64,000 nucleotides of DNA from JAAXIE01 sp965204245 (GTDB lineage Bacteria > Chloroflexota > Dehalococcoidia > Lucifugimonadales > JAAXIE01): contig CBDBED010000007.1 in the NCBI GenBank assembly GCA_965204245.1, positions 1-64,000 of the forward strand, in the 5' to 3' direction. Made by a program: the position numbers and the translations under genes. The first letter of the stretch is position 1. Every line of letters begins with the position of its first letter. This document shows positions 17,402 through 25,578 of this stretch, piece after piece. The notes beneath the pieces are model-generated. The model did no database searches. It worked only from the letters and a program-made list of their open reading frames with translations, and was not told the origin of the DNA.

Positions 17402-18745
17402 ATGCCTAACGGACGAAAGATGCGCATCGGTGCGTTCCTTGCGGGCACCGGGGGCAATATGGCGTCGTGGCGTCACCCCAAGGCGGTGGCCGATGGGGCA
17501 ATCAATCTGGAGTACTACCGGGGGCTGACGCGCAAGGCGGAGGCGGCGAAGCTGGACTTCGTATTCTTCGGGGATGGTCTTTACATCAGCGAGAAGTCGC
17601 ACCCCAACTTCCTGAACCGGTTTGAGCCCCTGACCCTGCTGGCTGCTCTGGCGATGGACACGACGCATATCGGCTTGGCTGCCACTCTCTCAACCACTTA
17701 CAGCGACCCCTATACGGTGGCGCGACAATTCGCATCCATCGACCACATCAGCGGGGGACGGGCGGCTTGGAACATCGTGACGTCGCCGTTGGAAGGCTCG
17801 GCCCTGAACTACAACAAGCCGGAGCACCCGCAGCATGATTTGCGGTATCGCATGGCTGACGAATATGTGGAAATCACGAAGGGGTTATGGGACTCGTGGG
17901 AGGATGATGCGTTTGTGCGGGACAAGGGGCGGGGAGTGTTCTTCGACCCAGAGAAGATGCACCGGGTGAACTACAAAGGGGAGTTCTACTCGGTGCAGGG
18001 GCCGCTGAATATATCGCGGTCGCCGCAAGGCCAGCCTGTCCTGATTCAGGCGGGGGCCTCGGAGGCAGGCAAGGAGTTTGCTGCGAAGCAGGCGGACCTG
18101 ATCTTCACCACATCGGGCAACCTAGCCAGTGCGATGGGGTTCCGCGACGACGTAAAGGACAGGGCAGTGCGGTATGGGCGGAGTGCGGAAGAGATGTACA
18201 TTCTGCCCAGTTGTTCTCCGGTTGTTGGACAGACTGAGGCTGACGCTGAAGCGAAGTACCAAGAGATATGCGACTTGGTCAGCATTGAGGACTCGCTGAA
18301 CTACTTGGGGCGGTATTTCAATGACATCGATTTCACGCAGTTTGAGCTTGATGAGCAGTTCCCGGAGTTGGGTGACTTCGCGAGGAACGGCTGGGAGAGT
18401 TCAACCGACAGGCTGAAGCAGATGGCGCGGGAGGAGAAGCTGACGCTGCGGCAGATGGCCCACCGGGCCACCAATCCGAAGAGTGCTTTCATGGGGACGC
18501 CGGAACGGGTGGCCGACATCATGCAGGAGTGGTTCGAGTCGGGGGCGGCCGATGGGTTCATGCTGAACGGGGCGGTGCTGCCGCAAGTGTTTGATGATTT
18601 TATTGACCAGGTGCTGCCGATACTGAAGGAGCGGGGGCTGTTCCGGACGGAGTATGAGGCGAGCACGCTGCGGGGGAATTTGGGGTTGGCGGTGCCGGTG
18701 AACCGGTATGTGAGGGAGGTTGTGGGGTCTTCGGGGAGGGGGTAG
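17402..18745 (+). CDS. NtaA/SnaA/DszA/DmoA-type FMN monooxygenase
   Basis: This 447-residue group-C flavin monooxygenase is preceded by AAGG before the ATG at 17402. Visible family features are MRIGAFLAGTGGNMASWRHP, FVFFGDGLYISEKS, FEPLTLLAALAMDTTHIGLAATLSTTYSDPY (flavin and substrate barrel strands), ISGGRAAWNIVTSP, and GPLNISRSPQGQPVLIQAGAS. Relatives attack nitrilotriacetate, dibenzothiophene sulfone, dimethyl sulfide or alkanes. This gene's substrate is unknown. It overlaps no neighbour and follows the LLM gene in a likely operon. Expansion of such monooxygenases is known in SAR202-type Chloroflexota and fits the rest of the window. Confidence 0.9.
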   Translation: MPNGRKMRIGAFLAGTGGNMASWRHPKAVADGAINLEYYRGLTRKAEAAKLDFVFFGDGLYISEKSHPNFLNRFEPLTLLAALAMDTTHIGLAATLSTTYSDPYTVARQFASIDHISGGRAAWNIVTSPLEGSALNYNKPEHPQHDLRYRMADEYVEITKGLWDSWEDDAFVRDKGRGVFFDPEKMHRVNYKGEFYSVQGPLNISRSPQGQPVLIQAGASEAGKEFAAKQADLIFTTSGNLASAMGFRDDVKDRAVRYGRSAEEMYILPSCSPVVGQTEADAEAKYQEICDLVSIEDSLNYLGRYFNDIDFTQFELDEQFPELGDFARNGWESSTDRLKQMAREEKLTLRQMAHRATNPKSAFMGTPERVADIMQEWFESGAADGFMLNGAVLPQVFDDFIDQVLPILKERGLFRTEYEASTLRGNLGLAVPVNRYVREVVGSSGRG

Positions 18746-18796
18746 CGGGCTGGGAGCGCCGGTTCGTTTCGGGGTGGCGCTTGCATAAATTGTCTG

Positions 18797-18802
18797 TACA
18801 AT
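18797..18802 (+). promoter_or_regulatory. -10 element abutting the brnT start
   Basis: TACAAT at 18797-18802 ends five bases before the TTG start of brnT, so a transcript begun here would be leaderless or nearly so. The overlapping near-palindrome TTGTCTGTACAA (18790-18801) could be the autoregulatory operator of BrnA. A good -35 is not visible. Confidence 0.4.
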
Positions 18803-18807
18803 AAACC

Positions 18808-19071
18808 TTGGAATACGAATGGGATGAGGCCAAGCGTCTAGAGAATCTGGAGAAGCACAGAATCGATTTTGCTTCTATTGAGGGTTTTGACTGGGCTAGT
18901 GCCGACATCGTGCCAAGTCCACGACGTGGGGAGTCAAGGCAGGGAGCTTTGGGATATATCCAAGGGGAACTGCATTACGTGGTATTCGTAGACCGGGGTG
19001 CCCGAAGGCGAATCATAAGCCTGCGACCTCCCAGCCGGCGGGAGAGGAGTCTCTATGGAAAAGCCACATGA
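18808..19071 (+). CDS. brnT: BrnT-family ribonuclease toxin
   Basis: This 87-residue protein begins with TTG at 18808. It reads EYEWDEAKRLENLEKHRIDF, the hallmark of BrnT (YEWDEAKxxxNxxKHGxxF), followed by ADIVPSPRRGESR, a YVVFVDRG strand and RRIISLRPPSRRERSLY with the catalytic-site Arg residues typical of this RelE-like RNase fold. BrnT cleaves RNA and is neutralised by BrnA. The coding sequence overlaps brnA by 17 bases, the usual toxin-first order. There is no Shine-Dalgarno site, and a -10 lies directly before the start codon. Confidence 0.85.
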   Translation: MEYEWDEAKRLENLEKHRIDFASIEGFDWASADIVPSPRRGESRQGALGYIQGELHYVVFVDRGARRRIISLRPPSRRERSLYGKAT

Positions 19072-19414
19072 GGTAACGCAAGAAGAATGGGATGCCATTG
19101 TCGCGAGCGATATGACGTTCACAGAAATTGAAGCCAAGTGGGGCAAAGAGGTGGCTATAGAAGCGGGTATTGCCAGAGACCCGGACGCCCCGGAATTGAC
19201 AGCAAAAGACTTTGCGCAGATGCGCCCTGCTATAGAGGTGGACCGAGAATGGGTGGAGCGCTGGAAGCGCAGCCGAGGGATGCAGAAGAAGCCAGTGAAA
19301 CAGCGGGTGTCCATACGTTTGGACTCGGATGTCACGGAGCACTTTCGCGCGGGTGGGCCGGGGTGGCAGACGCGGTTGAATGAGACGCTGCGTAAGGCGG
19401 TGTTTGGTTCTTGA
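19055..19414 (+). CDS. brnA: BrnA-family antitoxin
   Basis: This 119-residue antitoxin has an acidic N-terminal half (EVTQEEWDAIVASDMTF, MRPAIEVDREWVERWK) and a C-terminal ribbon-helix-helix DNA-binding domain (KQRVSIRLDSDVTEHFRAGG followed by WQTRLNETLRKAV). The KxxVSIRLDxDVxxxFR strand-helix pattern is diagnostic of BrnA. It forms an operon with brnT and would repress that promoter as a toxin-antitoxin complex. The nitrile hydratase beta gene starts 61 bp downstream on the same strand, which is an unusual position for a toxin module. Confidence 0.85.
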   Translation: MEKPHEVTQEEWDAIVASDMTFTEIEAKWGKEVAIEAGIARDPDAPELTAKDFAQMRPAIEVDREWVERWKRSRGMQKKPVKQRVSIRLDSDVTEHFRAGGPGWQTRLNETLRKAVFGS

Positions 19415-19475
19415 CGCTTATATTGCCCCACCGTAGAGTGAGCGACATGGCTCAACTTCAAAGGAGTGGCGTTGT

Positions 19476-20150
19476 ATGAACAACATTCATGATATGGGTG
19501 GGATGCACGGGTTTGGGACGGTGCACCGGGAGGAGAATGAGCCTGTTTTCCACGAGCCGTGGGAGGGAAGGCTTTTTGCGATGTCGGTGTCGGGGATGGT
19601 GCGTTTCTACCCCAGCACTGACGGGGGACGGCATGCCTTGGAGAAGTTCAGTCCTGCTGAGTATGTCAGTACGCCCTATTATGAGCGGTGGCTGCTTCGT
19701 ACCCAGAGGCGGCTGGTGGAGTTGGGTATCGTGACGCAGGCGGAGCTGGATGACCGCATCCGCTATTACCAAGAGCACCCGGATGCGGAGGTGCCCCGCC
19801 GGGAGGACCCCGCTCTTGTGGAGCAGGTAGTGCATCGGGTGCGCAACCGGATGCCCACGCCGAGTGAGACGGGCAAGCCGGGCAGGTTCAAGGTTGGGGA
19901 TGCGATTGTCACGAAGAACGAGCACCCCAAGGGGCACCACCGGCTGCCACGGTATGCACGGGGGCGCCATGGGGTCATCTCGGACTCATATGGGTATCAT
20001 GACTTGGCTGATGATCTCGTGGATGGGACCCACAGTCCCGAGGCGCTGTATAGCGTGAAGTTCGACGCGTCGGAGCTTTGGGGAGATTCGGCGGAGGGCA
20101 GTGGGGCCGTGTATATCGATTTGTGGGACAGCTATCTGGAGCCTGCTTAG
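19476..20150 (+). CDS. nthB: Nitrile hydratase beta subunit
   Basis: This 224-residue protein opens with MNNIHDMGGMHGFGTVHREE, the strictly conserved NHase beta start. FHEPWEGRLFAMS, YYERWLLRTQRRLVELG and, at the C-terminus, the SH3-like domain FKVGDAIVTKN, YARGRHGVI, LYSVKFDASELWG follow. It pairs with the alpha subunit at 20502 to hydrate nitriles to amides in the cytoplasm. A ribosome binding site AAAGGAG precedes the ATG. Gene order beta, alpha, accessory protein is usual for cobalt enzymes, but here a HicB gene and a hicA remnant separate beta from alpha. Confidence 0.95.
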   Translation: MNNIHDMGGMHGFGTVHREENEPVFHEPWEGRLFAMSVSGMVRFYPSTDGGRHALEKFSPAEYVSTPYYERWLLRTQRRLVELGIVTQAELDDRIRYYQEHPDAEVPRREDPALVEQVVHRVRNRMPTPSETGKPGRFKVGDAIVTKNEHPKGHHRLPRYARGRHGVISDSYGYHDLADDLVDGTHSPEALYSVKFDASELWGDSAEGSGAVYIDLWDSYLEPA

Positions 20151-20161
20151 GCTGCCACGCG

Positions 20162-20230
20162 CCTCCCAAGATTCGTGAACTGATATCCGAATTGGAGCGA
20201 GCCGGATTCGTGAACCGAGTTTCAGAATGA
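20162..20230 (+). pseudogene. hicA: Remnant of a HicA toxin gene
   Basis: An open stretch reads PPKIRELISELERAGFVNR and then VSE-stop. This is the N-terminal helix region of HicA (xKxRELIxxLExxGFVxxR). The core with the glycine-rich segment and catalytic His (GSHxxF) is absent, and there is no start codon. The TGA stop overlaps the ATG of the following hicB (ATGA), the normal coupling of hicAB operons. The toxin was therefore reduced by an internal deletion while the hicA-hicB junction was kept. Confidence 0.7.
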
Positions 20231-20466
20231 AAGACAGCGCCCGGTACGTGAAGATTGTTGAATGGAATGAGGAAGACGGATGCTATGTGGGAAGCGCCCC
20301 GGGCCTGATATATGGCGGGTGTCATGGTGACGATGAACGCCGGGTGTTCGGAGAGCTTTGCAGGATAGTAGACGAGGCGGTTGAACTCTACCGGTTGGAC
20401 GGCAAACCATTGCCAGCGGCTACCTGCGGGCGTGACCTCGCTAACAGCCTGAGTATGCTGAGCTAG
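20227..20466 (+). CDS. hicB: HicB-like antitoxin, orphan
   Basis: This 79-residue protein has the HicB beta-alpha fold pattern: YVKIVEWNEEDGCYVGSAPGL, a GCHGDD segment in place of the usual T-x-x-EAL helix start, ELCRIVDEAVELYRLDGKPLP and a short C-terminal tail. It begins in the ATGA overlap with the hicA remnant. No intact toxin is adjacent. It lies within the nitrile hydratase operon, 36 bp before nthA. It may be an inert leftover, a silencer of other HicA toxins (one intact pair is at 42688-43304), or a repressor of the operon; sequence alone does not decide. Confidence 0.75.
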   Translation: MKDSARYVKIVEWNEEDGCYVGSAPGLIYGGCHGDDERRVFGELCRIVDEAVELYRLDGKPLPAATCGRDLANSLSMLS

Positions 20467-20501
20467 GAACCTGAGAGGATTGAAAGATTTGGAGGTCGAA
20501 C

Positions 20502-21119
20502 ATGAGTGACGGACATCATGGTGTGGAGTCGTATGCATCGGCGCGTACCAAGGCAATCGAGTCGCTGCTGGTGGAGAAGGGGCTGATTGCCTCGGATGCC
20601 ATTGACGCCATCGTGGAGACCTACGAGGAGGACATTGGGCCGATGAACGGGGCCAAGGTGGTGGCGCGGGCTTGGTCGGACGCTGAGTACAGGAAGAGAC
20701 TGCTGGAGAATGGCACCGACGCCATTGCTGAGATGGGCTTCATCGGGTACCAGGGTGGGCAGATCATCGTGCTGGAGAACTCTGACGATGTGCACAACAT
20801 GGTGGTGTGCACCCTCTGCTCCTGCTACCCATGGCCAGTGCTGGGTCTGCCGCCTGCTTGGTACAAGTCCTTCGCCTACCGGTCGCGGGCTGTGTCCGAG
20901 CCCCGTTCAGTGCTCAGTGACTTCGGGCTGGAACTGGCGGACTCGAAGGAGATACGGGTGTGGGACAGCACTGCCGAGGTGCGGTATATGGTTCTGCCAC
21001 AGCGTCCGGCTGGGACTGAGGGGATGAGTGAGGAGGAACTGGCGGAGTTGGTGAGCCGGGACTCCATGGTGGGTGTGGCGCTTGTCACAGCCCCTGCGGT
21101 AGCGGTGGCGGGCGACTAG
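20502..21119 (+). CDS. nthA: Nitrile hydratase alpha subunit, cobalt type
   Basis: This 205-residue subunit carries the metal claw VCTLCSCYPWPVLGLPP at about residues 105-121. The CTLCSC form, with Thr, indicates cobalt; iron enzymes have CSLCSC. Two of the cysteines are oxidised to sulfinic and sulfenic acid in this family. PAWYKSFAYRSRAVSEPR and IRVWDSTAEVRYMVLPQRPAGT are further family signatures. The ATG at 20502 follows GGAGG. The stop is one base before the accessory gene start (TAGC-ATG), so the two are translationally close. Product amides could be passed to the amidases encoded at 23036-25353 and 29100-30596. Confidence 0.95.
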   Translation: MSDGHHGVESYASARTKAIESLLVEKGLIASDAIDAIVETYEEDIGPMNGAKVVARAWSDAEYRKRLLENGTDAIAEMGFIGYQGGQIIVLENSDDVHNMVVCTLCSCYPWPVLGLPPAWYKSFAYRSRAVSEPRSVLSDFGLELADSKEIRVWDSTAEVRYMVLPQRPAGTEGMSEEELAELVSRDSMVGVALVTAPAVAVAGD

Positions 21120-21120
21120 C

Positions 21121-21492
21121 ATGAGCACGCAACCCGACCCTGAAATAAGCTCGATGCAGGGTGCGGAGGCTCTGCCACGTCTCAATGGCGAGCTTGTATT
21201 TGAGGAGCCGTGGGAGGGCAGGGCCTTTGGGATTGCCGTGGCTCTGAATAACCAGCGGGTGTACCCGTGGCGGGACTTCCGGGAGCACCTGGTGGGGCAG
21301 ATTTCGTCGGACGAAAGCCGGGGAATTGAAGGACGGTATTACGACCAGTGGCTACGGGCGATGGAGTCGCTGCTTCTGGAGCAGGGGCTGGTGACGACGG
21401 AGGAGTTGGAGCGGCGGACAGAGGAGTATGCGACGGGTGTGCGGGAAAACCATGAGCATGGGGATGGGGAGGATGGTGGGCATACTCATTAG
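21121..21492 (+). CDS. Nitrile hydratase accessory protein (metal insertion)
   Basis: This 123-residue homologue of the NHase beta N-terminal domain has LVFEEPWEGRAFGIAVALN, YYDQWLRAMESLLLEQGLVT and EELERRTEEYATG. It corresponds to the P14K/NthE-type activators that load cobalt into the alpha subunit by subunit swapping. The tail after residue 105 is rich in His, Asp and Glu (HEHGDGEDGGHTH), a plausible cobalt-binding extension. The last 145 bases of the gene are repeated at 22004-22148. It starts one base after the nthA stop and surely belongs to the same operon. Confidence 0.88.
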   Translation: MSTQPDPEISSMQGAEALPRLNGELVFEEPWEGRAFGIAVALNNQRVYPWRDFREHLVGQISSDESRGIEGRYYDQWLRAMESLLLEQGLVTTEELERRTEEYATGVRENHEHGDGEDGGHTH

Positions 21493-21541
21493 GGCTTTCC
21501 CGCCTGGTTTGATGGGCGCCAGCGAAGCCCGGGGACAAACC

Positions 21542-21996
21542 GTGAAAGTACCTGTCGCCTTGGTCATGGTGACCGTTCTTGGAGTCCTCTTTCTGGGCCT
21601 GGGTGTGAAGCTGACGAGACGCGGCCTGAACCTGTCCAGCATCCAGTGTCCACCGATAGCCCGGAGATATTTGCGGTTGATGCTGAGAACTTATACTCCG
21701 CGTATGAGAGCAACGAGGTGGCGGCAGATTCACAGTACAAGGGCAAGTGGGTTGAGGTAACGGGACAGGTGCAGGGAGTCCGATGGCGTCAGACTCCGGG
21801 TTTGATCAAGACCTTGTGGCTAGATGTAGCAGATCCAAATGGGGCCCTGGCATGTGAATACGGTGACGCCGACACTTTGAAGGCATCAATGCTTTCGCCG
21901 GGCGATCAGGTAACCATAGTCGGGCGAGTGGAGGGCCATAGCTTCATAACCGTGCATTTGACTCCCTGTGAGATAGGAGACGTGTCGTCCAGCTGA
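21542..21996 (+). pseudogene. Membrane-anchored OB-fold (tRNA_anti-like) protein, frame break near 21603
   Basis: From 21646 the frame encodes a clear OB-fold of the tRNA_anti-like family: AENLYSAYESNEVAADSQYK, GKWVEVTGQVQGV, a Cys in ALACEYG, LSPGDQVTIVGRVEGHS and VHLTPCEIG. Members are usually exported. A hydrophobic segment with that role (VPVALVMVTVLGVLFLGLG) lies directly upstream in another frame, starting at the GTG at 21542. Adding one base near 21603 would join the two and place a Cys after the hydrophobic stretch, as in a lipoprotein. The break is of the opposite sign to the +1 lesions elsewhere. Alternatively a short cytosolic protein starts at the GTG at 21646. The gene sits between two copies of a 145-bp repeat. 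Confidence 0.6.
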
Positions 21997-22003
21997 CCCA
22001 TAG

Positions 22004-22148
22004 AGTGGCTACGGGCGATGGAGTTGCTGCTTCTGGAGCAGGGGCTGGTGACGACGGAGGAGTTGGAGCGGCGGACTGAGGAGTATGCGACGGGTGTTCG
22101 GGAGGACCATGAGCATGGGGACGGGGAAGATGGTGGGCATACTCATTA
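22004..22148 (+). repeat. Duplicated 3' end of the nitrile hydratase accessory gene
   Basis: These 145 bp match 21347-21491 almost base for base (a handful of substitutions) and would encode the same YYDQWLRAMESLLLEQGLVT-type to HTH tail. No start is present. The two copies directly flank the OB-fold gene, as a duplicative insertion or unequal crossover would leave them. Confidence 0.85.
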
Positions 22149-22212
22149 AGACGGAAGCTCGGGGACCATCGCCAAAAGCTCAAGTGCTCCCGACTTGGTG
22201 GAGGGGTGACGG

Positions 22213-22527
22213 ATGCAAGGGAACGGTCTGAAAAGAGAACCTCTGGATATAGAAGCACTGCTGAAGAGCATAGAAGAGGACGGGGGCCTCGCGGCCGTCA
22301 TGGCGGGACTGCGCAGGCACCAGGAAATATGCATGCGGCTGAGCAAGGAGTACAACGCATTGCTGGAGAAACACCCTGGATCATGGGTAGCCATGGGAGA
22401 GAGCGGCCTTATAGCAATGGGGCTAACTTTCGAGGAGGTGCTCGCTGTTGTCAGGGCACACGGCCTCGATACCTCGGAATTCGCGATAACATTTCTGGAC
22501 CCCGACCCCGTGGCCATGGTCTTGTGA
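22213..22527 (+). CDS. DUF5678-like small protein
   Basis: This 104-residue protein has the pattern KHPGSWVAMGESGLIAMGLT-FEEVLAVVRAHGLD, with a final ITFLDPDP, typical of DUF5678 (a short beta-alpha unit of unknown function). The N-terminal 45 residues are helical and charged. GGAGG lies before the ATG at 22213. Its stop overlaps the start of the retropepsin-like gene in GTGA, so the two are translationally coupled and probably work together. The function is not known. Confidence 0.72.
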   Translation: MQGNGLKREPLDIEALLKSIEEDGGLAAVMAGLRRHQEICMRLSKEYNALLEKHPGSWVAMGESGLIAMGLTFEEVLAVVRAHGLDTSEFAITFLDPDPVAMVL

Positions 22528-22952
22528 TAGTAGGGTGGTTCGATGAGTTCGATCGACCGTTCGTAGAATGCTCGGTAGCCATTCCCCGGCTTCAAGTCAG
22601 AGGGACGGTCGAATTCCTATTTGACACGGGGGCCGAAGTCACCTCGCTCCACGAACGAGATATGGGTGGCATGGTTATCCCGTTCGCACAATTGAGCCTG
22701 CGCACACGCTCAGGTGGTGTGGGTGGGATATCCTCCTATTTCATCGAGCCGGCATTCCTTCTCTTCAATGACGGCGACCAAACCAGAATCTACGATATCG
22801 ATTTGCGGATTGCTGAACCAAACCAAGGCAATCGGCTCTTGCCGTCATTGCTAGGACGGGATGTTATCAATCGATGGGACATCCAATACAACGCGGCCAG
22901 CCGACGGTTGGCCTGCTCGGTCCTCAGCGCAGACCACACCATCAGCTTCTAG
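22524..22952 (+). CDS. Retropepsin-like (clan AA) aspartic protease
   Basis: This 142-residue protein starts with GTG at 22524, overlapping the stop of the DUF5678-like gene. The active-site strand is VEFLFDTGAEVTSLHERD, with the DTG triad at about residue 34. The second hallmark, a hydrophobic-hydrophobic-Gly element, is LLPSLLGRDVINRWDIQYN. One domain of this size must dimerise to form an active site, as retroviral proteases do. There is no signal peptide. A second, divergent single-domain member lies at 53461-53838. The target is unknown; the DUF5678 partner is the obvious candidate (inference). Confidence 0.8.
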   Translation: MIVGWFDEFDRPFVECSVAIPRLQVRGTVEFLFDTGAEVTSLHERDMGGMVIPFAQLSLRTRSGGVGGISSYFIEPAFLLFNDGDQTRIYDIDLRIAEPNQGNRLLPSLLGRDVINRWDIQYNAASRRLACSVLSADHTISF

Positions 22953-23035
22953 GTCACGGGATATTGGGTGCCCTAGCCTCCCGGTCGTGCCGGTATCCCG
23001 GCGACTAACTTCCTCCTCATCTGCGACAAGCCTCC

Positions 23036-25353
23036 CTAACCCAACGGCCCAAAATCCGGTGGCGGTATCCGCCTGTTGGAGGCGGCTTGGTATGTGGAGG
23101 CGATGTGGATTAGGGTGTCCTCTTTGCCGGGTTCGGATCGGAATACTAGGGAGAAGGGGAGGCCGGGTTCGGGGAGGTAGGTGGGCTCAGTGACGGGGGT
23201 GGAGACGTAGCGGGTGCCGTCGGGGCTGAGGCTGTAGACGGGGTCGTAGGCTTCGGTGACGTAGCCTGCGGGGACTAGGACTTCGGTGAGGCCGGCATTG
23301 GGGCCGTTGAAGGACTCGGGGCGCAGGTTGGACTGGATGCCGTGCTGGTGGGGCCAGCCGATCTTGCCCGGGGGCCACGGGGTGTGGAGGCGCACCAAGG
23401 CGTCGAGGTGGTTCTCCAGAATCACCATCATATCGACCCGTCGCAGCAGTTCCCGTAGCATGATGCGCTCGTCGACTCCTTGGCGTCCGCCCAATGGGTT
23501 GCGCGGGTCGGTGACTTCCTCCCAATTCTTGAAGGCAGCGCGCTGGTCGTCGCCCCAGTACTTGGAGCGGGCGTTGAGGGCGGGGAAATCGACCATGGTC
23601 TCGGTGTAGCCGCGGGCCTGCCAGTCGGCAGCGCGGCGGGTGAGGTACTGGGGAATGTGGAAGCGGAAGGCCATGGCCATTTCCTGCTGCTGAATGGTGG
23701 CGATGTCGAGGTTGGAGGGTGCGGGGATGCGCTCGTCTGCCATCTGCACGAAATAGTCGATGGGCTGCATGTCGCCACTGCCGAAAACCTTTCCGGGGGC
23801 GAACTCGGTGGGGACGATGGCGGCGGCGAAGTCGGGGAAGACGGGCTGGCCGTCGGACCTGAGACGGAACAGGATGTCGGGCATGAAGACGGGTACGAGG
23901 CGGGCTAGTGCCTTGCGGAAGTCGGTCTTCATGACATCCATGTCGGGGTCGCGTTCCCAGAGTGGGTCCGTGGACTCCACGAGGGTTGCTCCAAGGGTAC
24001 CGCCGAGGACCGACTTAATCTCTTGAGCGGCGGCATTGACGATGGGCACCTCCGCCATCGAGCCGGGAGGGTAGACCATGGACTCGCGGATGACGCCGAG
24101 GCGCACGCCTTCGAGGGCGCCTGCGCCACCTGACCGGCTGATATGAGAGGCGTAAGGAGTGCTCAATCGGGATGAGCGGGGGACGGTGGTGAAGGGGTCG
24201 CGGGGGTCGTAGTAGCCCTCTTCGGGGTCGGCCAAGGCGTCCAGCACCTTGGCGCAGTCGTTCAGTGTGCGACACACAGGATGCCAGTGCGGTCGCAATA
24301 GATGTCGGCACCGATGGCGCCGCCATCAAATCCGAGCAGGGCTTTGTGGGGAAGGATGAGGGATACTGCGTTGTGGTTGGATGGGCCGCGGCAGGAGGCG
24401 CGGGTCTCCTCGCCAAGGCTGGCCATCACGAGGTTGGTGCTGACGGATACCCCGGAGCCGGAGCTTGAGCCGAGGGATGCTGAGCGGGTGGTGTCGTAGG
24501 GGTTGGAAGGGTTGCCTGCCCAAGTGCTGCGCTGGTAGCCGAGGGTTGAGGGGAGAACCTTGTCGGGGTTGTTGCGGCCGCCGGGATCGCCGGCGCGGCC
24601 GTTGTATTCGGAGTTCAGGGCTTTGGCGAAGATGATGGCGCCCTTGTTGCGCAACTGCTCGACCAGCAGGTGGTCGCGGGCGGGGAAGTCGATGTCGTAG
24701 GCAGCGTCGCCCGCGCCAGTGGAGCGCATGTCCTTGGTGTCGAAGGGGTCCTTGAAGGAGAAGACGACGCCGTACATGGGCATGGCTTCCAGGTCGGGGT
24801 TTTGGCCGTAGGCGGCATCCAACTCGGCGGCGCGCTCCAAGGCATCGGGTTGGTGGCGGAACTCATCGCAGATGGGGGGTGCGCCTGGAGGCAGAGGGCC
24901 TTGGGACGGATGGCGGTCGTACTCGCCTGGGCAGGTCACGGAACGTTCGCCACGGATGTTCAGTGTGCCGAGGGCGTTCAGTTGTCCGGCGTTGGGGACT
25001 CCGACGATCATGCCGAACTGCTGCTCCACGTTGGGATCGGAGGCGGTGGACTCCATTCTGCCGTACTCAATGGGAGGCCCTTGGTACTTGTCCAGGTCGG
25101 GCAGGAGGTCGGAGGCGGGCACGGTCTCAGTGGGGAATCGCAGGGCCTCGCCAGCCCGCACCGTTCCCCGGGACTCGGGGATGGGCGCTCCGTCGGCGGT
25201 GACGAGCATGCTGCATACACCGTTGTAGGCCTTGGCGCGGTCGATGTAACGCTGGACGACCTCGACGCAGGTTATGTCGCCTGCTTTGATAGCGTCGTGG
25301 AGTTGTTCGATGGTTGCTTCTTCGAGTTGGAAGGGTTGGCGGTTGGTGGTCAT
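23036..25353 (-). pseudogene. Amidase-signature hydrolase split by a frameshift
   Basis: The start at 25353 (MTTNRQPFQLEEATIEQLHD) follows AGGAGG. The first frame carries the amidase core: FKDPFDTKDMRSTGAGD with the catalytic Lys, SASLGSSSGSGVSVSTN with the cis-Ser, and GEETRASCRGPSNHNA with the nucleophile Ser. It ends at a TGA after GILCVAH. Another frame resumes with CRTLNDCAKVLDAL, exactly where amidases read on, and continues to 23036. The break lies in a GTGTGT repeat at about 24268; two extra bases, or one missing, explain it. Together the product would be about 770 residues, long for the family. Amidases turn amides into acids, so this could follow nitrile hydratase. Confidence 0.82.
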
Positions 25354-25578
25354 GGTGTGTGCCTCCTGTTGGAGTACCGGAGTGGGATTTAGATGGCGAA
25401 GGTTCATGAGAGTCGCGTGGGGTGAAATTCGAGGGCAAGTGCCACCGTCATATCTTTTCACCGAATCGTCCAGCATGCCTTCGATCTGTAGGATTTGGGT
25501 GGCTCCTCGAAGATCGGTAAAGATCGTCCTCTAGGGTATATCGGCGAACGGCGCACCTGAGTCAGTACGGGAAGTCTT

